From an uncultured Campylobacter sp. (lineage in GTDB: Bacteria > Campylobacterota > Campylobacteria > Campylobacterales > Campylobacteraceae): DNA of 13,712 bases. Both the position numbers and the translations under genes were made by a program. Location of the stretch: positions 1 through 13,712 of the forward strand of contig NZ_CALEDC010000326.1 in the NCBI RefSeq assembly GCF_937949835.1. The letters are read 5' to 3'. Each line of letters starts with the position of its first letter. Position 1 is the stretch's first letter. The notes below the pieces were generated by a model. That model saw only the letters and a list, made by a program, of their open reading frames with translations. It was not told where the DNA came from and made no database searches. Below, one piece after another: positions 1-6,325 of the stretch.

Positions 1-70
1 GAAGTTCGCCGCATATTTACGCGTGCGCTCGTCTTAAATTTACAAATTTGCCGGCATTTTGCGAGGCGGC

Positions 71-553
71 TTACTCGCCGCTTATGGGCGTGCGCTTGGT
101 GTCTATCGCTTTGCCGTCCAGATAGTACCGACCGCCGGCGACGTAGTGAAGCGTCTTTAGCTCGTCAGGGATCTTTTCAAACAGCCAGCGTCCGCCGTCA
201 AAGATCCGCTCGTCCGCATACGCCGCGACGACCTCGCCGATGAAAAGATCATAACTCTGCTCGTTATGAGGCTCAGGGATACGCTTGCAAACGAGCCATG
301 CGGCGCAGCCCGCGATCAGCGGTACGCGGGAGTCATCTTGATAAAAAATTTCCACGTTTTTCATCTTGTCCGCGTTATCAAAGCGCGAGTTGTTTTCGGC
401 GCCCAGCTCGCTAACCAGCTCCGCCTGCGCTGCCGTAGGGATCTGCACGGCGAAATACCCGCTCTTTTCGATGAGCGTCCGCGTGTACGAGCCGTTGTGC
501 GGCACGATGGTAACCTTGTCGTAGTCAAGCGCCTGCGCCCACGTTATCGCCAT
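71..553 (-). CDS. Flavin reductase-like (FMN-binding split barrel) protein, 5' end disrupted
   Basis: The 160 residues from the first usable ATG match the flavin reductase/flavoredoxin family, which binds FMN in a split beta-barrel and passes electrons from NAD(P)H to flavin. Visible family features are an ITW segment at the start, the VPHNGSYTRTLIEKSGYFAVQIP stretch split around residues 17-39 (ligand entry and strand), a central DSRVPLIAGCAAWLVCK strand, and FIGEVVAAYAD (about 104-114). Full-length relatives are about 190 residues, so this frame lacks about 30 N-terminal residues. Those residues can be read upstream in another frame (see 554-647). The ATG at 553 has no good ribosome binding site and is probably an internal Met. 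The gene lies behind the lipoprotein with a 172-nt gap to its likely original start, so it may be a separate unit. It is either a recent pseudogene or a sequencing error; the family call is good, activity is doubtful. Confidence 0.75.
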   Translation of the reverse strand: MAITWAQALDYDKVTIVPHNGSYTRTLIEKSGYFAVQIPTAAQAELVSELGAENNSRFDNADKMKNVEIFYQDDSRVPLIAGCAAWLVCKRIPEPHNEQSYDLFIGEVVAAYADERIFDGGRWLFEKIPDELKTLHYVAGGRYYLDGKAIDTKRTPISGE

Positions 554-647
554 CGCATTGACGTCGCCGCCGTACTTGGCCGATACAAGCGTCGTCGCGC
601 CCGGGTTTGGGATATGATTTTTGTAGATCTACTTTTATGACCTCAAT
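554..647 (-). pseudogene. Frameshifted N-terminus of the flavin reductase gene
   Basis: Read on the minus strand, a good AAAGGAG site (653-659) is followed 5 nt later by an in-frame ATT at 647-645, then E-V-I-K-V-D-L-Q-K-S-Y-P. The expected continuation N-P-G-A-T-T-L-V-S-A-K-Y-G-G-D-V-N-A-M lies one base out of frame and runs directly into the ATG at 553. Removing a single base in the CCC (609-611) or AAA (606-608) run joins both parts into one reading frame of about 191 residues, the family's normal size. In the downstream frame a TAG stops translation shortly upstream, so neither frame gives the whole protein. No ATG, GTG or TTG lies in frame near the ribosome binding site, so the start codon also appears lost or is a rare ATT. 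Confidence 0.6.
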
Positions 648-796
648 TTTTGCTCCTTTGATTAAATTTTATCGGCGACAGAACCGCGAATAGCCGAATC
701 GGCTCGGTATTAATGCCCTAAATTTACGTCTTAGCCTACTGAGCAGGCCCAAGCCTTGGCGTGCTTGGATTAAATTCTTTCATGGCGCGCGAAATT

Positions 797-822
797 TAGC
801 GGGCTTAAAATTTCACCCGCTA
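797..822 (-). terminator. Hairpin overlapping the lipoprotein stop codon; weak terminator candidate
   Basis: TAGCGGG (797-803) and CCCGCTA (816-822) are perfect 7-bp arms around a 12-nt AT-rich loop. The stop codon of the lipoprotein gene is part of the hairpin. On the minus strand it is followed only by AAATTTCGCG, not a long T run, so termination is possible but not certain. Confidence 0.35.
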
Positions 823-1293
823 TTTTCTGTGGATCTTATAGCCCTTGCCGCTTTTTGTTTTTAGCAGAGAAATTTTTCCGTCCTTCGAAACGTAGTAGCC
901 GCCCTTAACTTTGCTTAAAATTTCGCTCTGCGGCAAGCTCGCCCAAAAAATTTCTACCCTGCTTTTATCCGCGGAAAATATCCCGTAAATCGCAAGCGTA
1001 GCGTTATCCGGGTCGTGCAGCCTCACGTCCGCGACATCAAAAACCTGCACGCAGCCATTCTTGATCTTTGAAAAGCTCTGCCCCGCGGCGACCAAGCAGC
1101 CGTGCTCATCCGTGCCGCCGCCTATCATCGGCCCCTGCACCGCGGGCACCTTGCAGACGCCCTCACTAGCGCCGCAGTCCGCAGCCGCGCTTTCGCTTCT
1201 CTTATTCGCTTCCTTGCCTAGCTTTGCATCGTGCGCCGCGCAACCGCACAAAAGCAGCGCTGCAAAAGCTGCGATTAAAATTTTACCTCTCAT
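820..1293 (-). CDS. Small cysteine-containing lipoprotein, function unknown
   Basis: The 157-residue product starts with a lipoprotein signal peptide: a basic MRGK, a hydrophobic stretch, and the lipobox L-C-G-C with Cys18 as the lipidated residue. The mature part has a charged, Ala/Ser-rich linker, then a segment with four cysteines that includes D-E-H-G-C-L-V-A-A-G (about residues 61-70) and a further N-G-C-V. This pattern occurs in small secreted proteins of unknown role, and a disulfide-bonded fold is an inference. A basic C-terminal half follows (GGYYVSKDGKISLLK). The start is well supported: AAAGGAG lies 5 nt upstream of the ATG. The gene begins 21 nt after the stop of the tannase-family gene on the same strand, so the two are probably co-transcribed and both exported. 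I do not recognise a named family; it may be a partner, chaperone or inhibitor-like companion of the hydrolase, but nothing in the sequence proves this. Confidence 0.8.
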   Translation of the reverse strand: MRGKILIAAFAALLLCGCAAHDAKLGKEANKRSESAAADCGASEGVCKVPAVQGPMIGGGTDEHGCLVAAGQSFSKIKNGCVQVFDVADVRLHDPDNATLAIYGIFSADKSRVEIFWASLPQSEILSKVKGGYYVSKDGKISLLKTKSGKGYKIHRK

Positions 1294-1314
1294 CTTTGCT
1301 CCTTTAAATAAATT

Positions 1315-2898
1315 TTATCTGCACTCAAAGCTACTCGCGCTATTTTCGTCGCCGCCTACGTAGGTAGCGACTTTAGGATACGCACAGATCGGGATCTGTT
1401 TGCCCGCGCGGCTCGTGCTTTTGCCTAGCAGGCTAGATGGAGCCGTTCCCTGCTCGCGCCACGCTTCAAGCGCGCTTAGCGGATCGACGTCATCGATGCC
1501 GTTACCGCCGCCGCAGTGATTCATCCCAGGCAAGGCAAAAAATCGCGCAAATTCGTCCGCGTCCGCGTTCGTTTCCACTAGCTTTTTGAACCAATCGCGC
1601 TGATCCATCGCTGAAAACACGGGATCGGAAACGCCCGTTACGATGATGAGCTTACCGCCGTTAGCGCGGAAACTATCTAGCTTGGTCGAAATCGCATCGT
1701 TTATCGCCGCGGTTTCGAATGTTCGCTCTACGTCCTTATCGAAATCAAAGTTCATCAGATCAAACTCCGGTTGCGGCGGCGTCATAAAATAATAATTCAT
1801 CGAACCCTTTGAGAGCACGATATTTCTAGCATTTGGCTCGGCGCTTTGCGAGTCGCCAAGCTTCCACATGCGCCAGCCGGGCTGATTTACCCCCGCGTCG
1901 TAAAACCAGCCGCTGTAAATTTGCTCGCCCTTGCTGTTTTTTGCGCCGTCAAATATCGCCTTTATCGTAGAAATTTTATCTTTGGGTAGATCAAGTCCGC
2001 TAGGATCAAACTCGCAACTCTCCCAAGCGCCGATGATTCCGTCTTTTAGGCCGTCTAGCGCATCGCATTTATCTAAAACCGCCTTGCTTAGCTTATCCAA
2101 ATCCTCCTGTGTAAGGGCGTTTGCAAAAATTTTCTCCCCAGCGGCGTTTTTAGGCGCGATCTTCATAAGCTGCTGATTGTCCCACTGCTCCGCAACCCCC
2201 GCGCGTGAAAGCCTAAAACCCGGATTTGCCGCGATTACGCCGTCAAATTCCAGCGGATACCTCTGCGCCGCCATCAGAGCCGAGCGCCCGCCGTTTGAGC
2301 AGCCCATAAAGTAGCTGTGCGCGGGCGCTTTTTTATACGCTGCAAAAACCAGCTGCTTTGAGACGCTCGCGACCTTGCCGATGGCCTGATAGGCATAGTC
2401 TAACCGCGCCTGCTGCTCAAGTCCGAACTCGGGCGTAGGCGTAGGATGTCCCGAATCGGTCGTGACGACCGCATAGCCCCTCATAAGCGCGGGCGTTGCG
2501 GTGCTAGTGCGGATAGGCACGGCGCCAAGAGCCGGCGCTACGAAGCCGTCCAAACCGCCTCCGCCCTGAAATAGCAGCTTGCCGTTCCAATCGCCTGGCA
2601 AGCGCAGCTCAAATTTTATGCCGTAATGCTTGCCGTCCGAGCCCGTGCGCGAGGCTATCTCGCCGTGAATTATGCAGTGCGGCGCGGCTTTTAGCGTCTT
2701 TTTGGCTCCGCCGGTTAGCGCAGACATCTTATCGGCGCCGATTTCGCCGCTTTGATTCCAGATCGCTTCACTGATCTTTGTATCGTAAATTTTCGTGCCC
2801 TTTAGCGCCGCGCAAGCCTGCTCGTCAAAATCGCTCGCAAGCGCTCCCTGTAAGCCCAGAGCAGCCGTAAAGGTTGCAATTAAAATTTTATATTTCAT
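1315..2898 (-). CDS. Secreted tannase/feruloyl esterase family alpha/beta hydrolase
   Basis: The 527-residue protein belongs to the tannase/feruloyl esterase family, serine esterases that cleave aromatic esters such as tannins or feruloylated sugars. A Sec signal peptide is clear (MKYK, hydrophobic core, A-L-A cleavage near residue 21), so it acts in the periplasm or outside the cell. The catalytic set is intact: nucleophile in G-C-S-N-G-G-R (Cys200-Ser201), acid in G-V-S-D-P (Asp425), and base in P-G-M-N-H-C-G-G-G (His461-Cys462). The two cysteines next to Ser and His form the family's characteristic CS-D-HC disulfide. The lid-domain, calcium-site-like D-A-L-D-G-L-K-D-G-I-I stretch is at about 279-289. 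The ATG at 2898 is preferred over one 93 nt upstream because AAAAGGAG sits 5 nt before it and the signal peptide begins there. The lipoprotein gene follows after 21 nt. The true substrate cannot be read from sequence. Confidence 0.88.
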   Translation of the reverse strand: MKYKILIATFTAALGLQGALASDFDEQACAALKGTKIYDTKISEAIWNQSGEIGADKMSALTGGAKKTLKAAPHCIIHGEIASRTGSDGKHYGIKFELRLPGDWNGKLLFQGGGGLDGFVAPALGAVPIRTSTATPALMRGYAVVTTDSGHPTPTPEFGLEQQARLDYAYQAIGKVASVSKQLVFAAYKKAPAHSYFMGCSNGGRSALMAAQRYPLEFDGVIAANPGFRLSRAGVAEQWDNQQLMKIAPKNAAGEKIFANALTQEDLDKLSKAVLDKCDALDGLKDGIIGAWESCEFDPSGLDLPKDKISTIKAIFDGAKNSKGEQIYSGWFYDAGVNQPGWRMWKLGDSQSAEPNARNIVLSKGSMNYYFMTPPQPEFDLMNFDFDKDVERTFETAAINDAISTKLDSFRANGGKLIIVTGVSDPVFSAMDQRDWFKKLVETNADADEFARFFALPGMNHCGGGNGIDDVDPLSALEAWREQGTAPSSLLGKSTSRAGKQIPICAYPKVATYVGGDENSASSFECR

Positions 2899-2929
2899 TG
2901 CCGCTCCTTTTGAAATTTTATTAATCATA

Positions 2930-2935
2930 ATTTTA
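2930..2935 (-). promoter_or_regulatory. Possible -10 box for the hydrolase-lipoprotein operon
   Basis: On the minus strand TAAAAT is preceded by a TATGT (extended -10 style) and by T/A-rich DNA, about 32 nt before the start codon. TAAAAT is common background in this DNA, and a TATAAA further upstream (about 2966-2971) is an alternative. Confidence 0.3.
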
Positions 2936-2979
2936 ACATAAAAATTTATCGTGATTTTACTGCGTTTATAAAAAATGAT

Positions 2980-3009
2980 GGAATTCCGCACTAAACGGGG
3001 CGGAATTCC
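2980..3009. repeat. Perfect 10-bp inverted repeat upstream of the hydrolase gene
   Basis: GGAATTCCGC (2980-2989) and GCGGAATTCC (3000-3009) are perfect inverted arms around a 10-nt spacer. Each arm itself contains the palindrome GGAATTCC. It lies about 80 nt upstream of the hydrolase start and beyond its likely promoter. It could be a regulator site, a terminator for something now lost on the plus side, or a leftover of a small repeat element; it has no T run on either side. Confidence 0.5.
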
Positions 3010-3080
3010 AAATTTAGCTAGAAGAGCGAAGCGCCCGAGCGGTCCGCGGGATCGGGCTCACCCGTTACGCGATTTCGTAG

Positions 3081-3224
3081 ATCGCGGCGGAATACTTCGA
3101 TCGCCCAAAACCAAACCGCGTGCCCAAAAAATTCCGAAACATGCTCATATCACGGAAGCTGAAAAAGCGGCAGCGTGATGCAATGTACCGCGATATTTAC
3201 GACGATGCCAATGCGGCGCCCTGA
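3081..3224 (+). pseudogene. Unrecognised coding-like fragment, possible gene remnant
   Basis: After a TAG at 3078, one plus frame reads 47 residues to a TGA at 3222-3224 with a natural-looking composition, for example [10 protein letters not shown] and R-D-A-M-Y-R-D-I-Y-D-D-A-N. An internal ATG at 3141 would give a 27-residue peptide but has no ribosome binding site. Just upstream, another frame reads L-R-D-F-V-D-R-G-G, so a frameshifted remnant is possible. No family recognised; chance cannot be excluded. Confidence 0.2.
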
Positions 3225-3304
3225 AATAGCGTAATTTTATGAAATATCTCGGCAGCGAAGAGCGAAGTATACTTAATTTTAAATTCTGCTATTGTTGCGG
3301 AGCA

Positions 3305-4456
3305 TTAAATTTCACGCGTGCCCTTAAAGCTTGCACGGTAAAAAATCAGTAGCGCGGCGGCTAACTCAGCAAAGCCGCAAAATAGCCCTTGGTAGCTTAA
3401 ATATTCAAGCGCCTTGCCACCTACGGCAGTACCGATGCCGCCTCCGAAAAATATCGCCGTGCCTATGATCCCAGAGGATAGACCTTTGGCGGAGCCGCAA
3501 CGAAGCGCTGCGCTTGCTAGGACCGACTGCGCGCAAACATAGCCAAATCCCAGCAAAAACGTCCCTACATATGCAGTGGCAGCAAAGCAACTCGCCAAAA
3601 GGCACAGCGCCGAAGCGGACGCCAAAAAGCCGAGGGATAGAATTTCTTTTGGCGGCAACTTCTCTTTTAAATATCTAGCAGCGTTTCCTGCCAAAAAGCA
3701 AGCGACGCCGTAAAGCATAAGGCAGGCTCCGGCAAAATTTGAGCTCAAGCCCAGCTTTTTAAGTAGATAAGCGCCTATGAATGAATACGCCCCAAGCACG
3801 ATTACGCCGTTACATAAAGCCAAAAAATAGCTTCTCAAAAGCGCAGCATCGCCGCTCAAGCTGGCTAGGGATTTTACGAAGCTCTCGCCTTTGCTTTTCG
3901 GAGCGTCTTTGAAATTTAGCGTAAATAGTGATACGAAAGATACCGCAGACAGCGCAGAAAAGGCTAAAAATATCTCCCTCCAAGAAAATCTAGCCACCGC
4001 CCATCCACCTAAAGCCGCACTCAGCCCCTGCCCTAAAAATACCGAGCCTAGAAATATCGCTACGATTTTTTGTCTATCCTTATCGTCATATGCATCGCCT
4101 ATAACGCCGAGGCAGACAGCGATTATACCCGCCGCCGCGCATCCCGTGCAAAAACGAAATAAAACAAGCCACGCTAGACTTTTTGCAGTGGAGCAAAGAA
4201 GCGTAAATATCGCCAAAAAGAGCATTAGCGAGATTAAAATTTTACCTCTGCCGTAGCGATCGCTAAGATGTCCGTAAACCGGCTGAAGTAAGCCATAGGG
4301 GATCAGATATGCCGTCAAAACTGCGGAGGCGGCGCTTACCTGCACCCCAAACGTATCTGCGATGCTAGGTAGCAGTAGCGATGCGATCCAGTTATCTGCG
4401 GCAGAGATTATCCCTGAGACGATAATTAAGAGTAGTAGTCCTTTTTTGCAGTGCAT
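3305..4456 (-). CDS. MFS transporter, DHA1-type (Bcr/CflA or YnfM-like) exporter
   Basis: The 383-residue protein is almost wholly hydrophobic, with about twelve membrane segments, the usual size and form of a drug:H+ antiporter of the major facilitator superfamily in the inner membrane. The signature loop between helices 2 and 3 is clear: G-H-L-S-D-R-Y-G-R-G-K at residues 62-72. Residue Asp21 within the first helix (S-A-A-D-N-W) and the N-terminal A-S-L-L-L-P-S-I-A-D segment fit the DHA1 group, which exports drugs, sugars or amino-acid derivatives. A hydrophilic mid-protein loop (K-D-A-P-K-S-K-G-E-S, about 187-196) separates the two six-helix halves. The ATG has a weak AGGA 9 nt upstream and a nearby promoter at 4488-4493. 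It stands alone, with gene-poor DNA on both sides, so context does not point to a substrate. Confidence 0.85.
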   Translation of the reverse strand: MHCKKGLLLLIIVSGIISAADNWIASLLLPSIADTFGVQVSAASAVLTAYLIPYGLLQPVYGHLSDRYGRGKILISLMLFLAIFTLLCSTAKSLAWLVLFRFCTGCAAAGIIAVCLGVIGDAYDDKDRQKIVAIFLGSVFLGQGLSAALGGWAVARFSWREIFLAFSALSAVSFVSLFTLNFKDAPKSKGESFVKSLASLSGDAALLRSYFLALCNGVIVLGAYSFIGAYLLKKLGLSSNFAGACLMLYGVACFLAGNAARYLKEKLPPKEILSLGFLASASALCLLASCFAATAYVGTFLLGFGYVCAQSVLASAALRCGSAKGLSSGIIGTAIFFGGGIGTAVGGKALEYLSYQGLFCGFAELAAALLIFYRASFKGTREI

Positions 4457-5044
4457 TTTAAATTCCTAAATTTACGTAATTTTAGCCATTATAACTCTTT
4501 TGCTAGAAAATTTGGAATTTTAGCGAACTCAGCAAATATGAGACGAAAGGAATGGATCGCGAATTCGCAGCGGTGTCGCAATGCTGCGGCAAGTATAGCG
4601 CAATGGTCGGCATACAATGATGCGTCTACCTTGAAGGGGCGAAGGCAGGCAGTAACGTGAGCAGTGAATGCATGACTAGTTTTATATTTCTAACTCTCTT
4701 TTTTCGCGTATAAAGCCTTATGAGAAATAACGCAAATTTAACAATGCCACGAAGCAGGGCTATAGCATAAGGCAAATAAGGAAAGCCCTAACTTGCAACG
4801 CGAACCCTACAATAAAATTCAAAAATTCTTTAAAATTCTACGCGGATTATGGTGTCTAAAAATCAACCAAAATTTTAAGCGCACATACCCCATGCAACAC
4901 GCTTTTTAGTCGCGCAATTCCGCCGTTTATCACAAGTCGCGACGAGCCATTTGGACGATCTCGTGCCGCTAGATTAAATTTAATTAGCAACAGAGCTTTA
5001 AAATTCCAACTATTACAGGGATATTTTAATGAGCGCTTGAAATT
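4457..5044. other. Intergenic region, about 590 bases, no gene identified
   Basis: It lies between the starts of the MFS gene and the end of thiD, and holds the MFS promoter near its left end. Around 4553-4660 one plus frame reads M-D-R-E-F-A-A-V-S-Q-C-C-G-K-Y-S-A-M-V-G, a stop, then Y-L-E-G-A-K-A-G-S-N-V-S-S-E; this looks coding but is broken and unrecognised. GCCTTATG (4715-4722) and CATAAGGC (4766-4773) form a loose 8-bp inverted repeat, and AGGGCT/AGCCCT flank the right copy. No T-rich terminator for thiD is obvious. Confidence 0.45.
4488..4493 (-). promoter_or_regulatory. -10 box for the MFS transporter gene
   Basis: A perfect TATAAT on the minus strand (GAGTTATAATGGC) lies 31 nt before the start codon, giving a leader of about 25 nt. 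As is usual in Campylobacter there is no clear -35 box. Confidence 0.55.
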
Positions 5045-6151
5045 TTAATCCAGGGCGATGATTTTGATTTCGTTCGCGCAAGATCCGTCAAAGTCCGCGC
5101 CGAAGGGATCTTGGACCGTGAAATAATGATCTATCGCGCCGCATCCGTGTCCGATCTGCTCACCCCAGCCCAGTGCCCTGCGCACGAAGCCCTTGGCATG
5201 GGCTACAGCTGCAGGCAGGCTAAGCCCCGCCGCCAAAGCGCACGCGATCGCGCTTGAGAGCGTGCAGCCCGTGCCGTGGGTGTTGCGCGTAGCAATTTTA
5301 GGCGCGGAAAACTCGTAAAATTTGCCGTTTTCGTACAAAATATCGACCGCGGAATTTGTCAAATACCCACCCTCGTCCTCGCCGCTCGGTTCAAGACCAG
5401 CGCCTAGGGAGGCTGCGGATAAATTTTGCTCAAAAGAAGGCTCCGCGCGCGCCGTTAAAATTTTGCATTCATTAGTAAAATTTTCACTCGCGAAATTCGC
5501 GTGCTCCGTCAAACCCGCAGAATTTTTGAGTGCCTCGTTTTCGCCCGTCTCCTGCTGCGAAGCATTAAAATTTCGCGCTGTATTCATTCCCGCCGCGCCG
5601 CAAGCCTCGCTCGCAGCCGTCAGATCGCCTCCTTTAATCAAAATCGCGCCGCCGAAAAACTGCGAAATTTTAACCGCTGCGGCGCACATATCGGCTAAAC
5701 TTGAAATTTTCATCTCCGCCAAAACCTCTGCTTCGCGCACGTTGGGCGTGATGATCTCCGCGGCGGGAGCGAGCTTGTATTTTAGCGCATGCAGCGCGCT
5801 TTGTTTCATCAAAACTCCGCCGCTGGTGGCGACCATCACGGGATCTAAGACGACGTTTTTCGCGCCGTGTTTGCTCAGGCTCTTTGCGATGGCTTCGGCA
5901 ACCCCCTCATTGGAGATCATTCCGATTTTAACGGCATCCGGAAAGATATCGCTAAAAATCGCGTCCAGCTGTGCCTCTACAAAATCTGGCGAAACGTCCA
6001 GCACGCCGAATACGCCGCGCGAATTTTGCGCTGTAAGCGCCGTAATAGCGCTCATAGCAAACATCTTATGCGCGCTAATCGTCTTGATATCGGCTTGGAT
6101 GCCAGCACCGCCGCCGCTATCAGAACCCGCGATAGTAAGAATTCTTTTCAT
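5045..6151 (-). CDS. thiD: ThiD, hydroxymethylpyrimidine/phosphomethylpyrimidine kinase with an in-frame insert
   Basis: ThiD phosphorylates 4-amino-5-hydroxymethyl-2-methylpyrimidine twice to the pyrophosphate used by ThiE in cytoplasmic thiamine synthesis. The ribokinase-fold motifs are in order: A-G-S-D-S-G-G-G-A-G-I-Q-A-D (8-21), V-L-D-P-V-M-V-A-T-S-G (101-111), P-N (136-137), I-K-G-G-D-L (172-177) and the anion-hole G-T-G-C-T-L-S-S-A (293-301). At 368 residues it is about 100 longer than usual. Most of the excess lies between I-K-G-G-D-L and the strand S-A-V-D-I-L-Y, where relatives have only about a dozen residues. The start is supported by AAAGG shortly upstream and a close promoter. 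No thiE or other thiamine gene is adjacent, and the short leader leaves no room for a TPP riboswitch. The intact core motifs argue that it is functional. Confidence 0.92.
   Translation of the reverse strand: MKRILTIAGSDSGGGAGIQADIKTISAHKMFAMSAITALTAQNSRGVFGVLDVSPDFVEAQLDAIFSDIFPDAVKIGMISNEGVAEAIAKSLSKHGAKNVVLDPVMVATSGGVLMKQSALHALKYKLAPAAEIITPNVREAEVLAEMKISSLADMCAAAVKISQFFGGAILIKGGDLTAASEACGAAGMNTARNFNASQQETGENEALKNSAGLTEHANFASENFTNECKILTARAEPSFEQNLSAASLGAGLEPSGEDEGGYLTNSAVDILYENGKFYEFSAPKIATRNTHGTGCTLSSAIACALAAGLSLPAAVAHAKGFVRRALGWGEQIGHGCGAIDHYFTVQDPFGADFDGSCANEIKIIALD
5360..5620 (-). other. In-frame insert of about 85 residues within thiD
   Basis: This segment encodes residues about 178-264 of ThiD. 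It is polar and low in hydrophobic order (rich in Ala, Asn, Glu, Ser), and has no counterpart I know in the family. At DNA level it has several AAAATTTT/TAAAATTT words and the 13-nt palindrome CGCGAAATTCGCG (5489-5501). That makes it look like this genome's intergenic DNA rather than the flanking kinase sequence. It probably forms a disordered surface loop opposite or beside the active site. The edges are estimated from motif positions only. Confidence 0.6.
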
Positions 6152-6176
6152 AAAAAGCCTTTAAAATTTTAGCGCG

Positions 6177-6182
6177 ATTATA
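6177..6182 (-). promoter_or_regulatory. -10 box for thiD
   Basis: A perfect TATAAT on the minus strand (GATATAATCGCGC), 26 nt before the thiD start, gives a leader of roughly 20 nt. Confidence 0.55.
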
Positions 6183-6257
6183 TCGAAATTCCGCTATAAT
6201 TCCGTCTGATATATTATTTTACGGGCTAAATTTAAGTTTTATTTATATAGTTTTTAT

Positions 6258-6263
6258 TATAAT
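6258..6263 (+). promoter_or_regulatory. -10 box for cmeABC
   Basis: TATAAT follows a long T/A-rich run, the normal form of a Campylobacter sigma-70 promoter, and lies just before the CmeR-like operator, so transcription would start at about 6270, within the operator region. A second TATAAT on the same strand at 6195-6200 is an alternative with a longer leader. Confidence 0.6.
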
Positions 6264-6264
6264 T

Positions 6265-6291
6265 TGTAATTTATTCGTAATAACTATTACA
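6265..6291. promoter_or_regulatory. CmeR-like operator upstream of cmeA
   Basis: CGTAATAACTATTACA (6276-6291) has 5-bp inverted arms GTAAT/ATTAC and matches 14 of 16 bases of the C. jejuni CmeR site as I recall it (TGTAATAAATATTACA). A further TGTAAT half-site is at 6265-6270, inverted to ATTACA at 6286-6291. The site lies directly behind the cmeA -10 box, so a bound TetR-family repressor would block RNA polymerase. The repressor gene itself is not in the window. Confidence 0.6.
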
Positions 6292-6325
6292 AATACAAAA
6301 TTTTAACCCAAATAGAGGAAATTAC

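Larger units (their letters stand above)
2899..3304. other. Intergenic region, about 400 bases
   Basis: Between the hydrolase start and the MFS gene end there is no convincing gene. It holds the likely hydrolase promoter, the 10-bp inverted repeat, a coding-like fragment around 3081-3224, and two copies of GAAGAGCGAAG (3021-3031 and 3257-3267). GC content of the middle part resembles coding DNA, which suggests an eroded gene rather than pure spacer. Confidence 0.5.

Noticed and set aside
692..704. AGCCGAATCGGCT palindrome as a terminator of the lipoprotein gene
   Set aside because: The arms are separated by one base, so an RNA hairpin would lose pairs, and there is no T run.
1315..2991. Longer start for the tannase-family gene at 2991
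   Set aside because: The added residues are Lys/Ile-rich and would bury the signal peptide; the strong AAAAGGAG and the signal sequence both point to the ATG at 2898.
5322..6164. Long plus-strand reading frame (280 codons) opposite thiD
   Set aside because: It is the mirror of the thiD coding strand, has no ribosome binding site and has the composition expected of an antisense frame; thiD motifs are unambiguous.
6152..6325. TPP riboswitch in front of thiD
   Set aside because: The likely transcription start leaves a leader of only about 20 nt, and no conserved THI-box sequence is visible.
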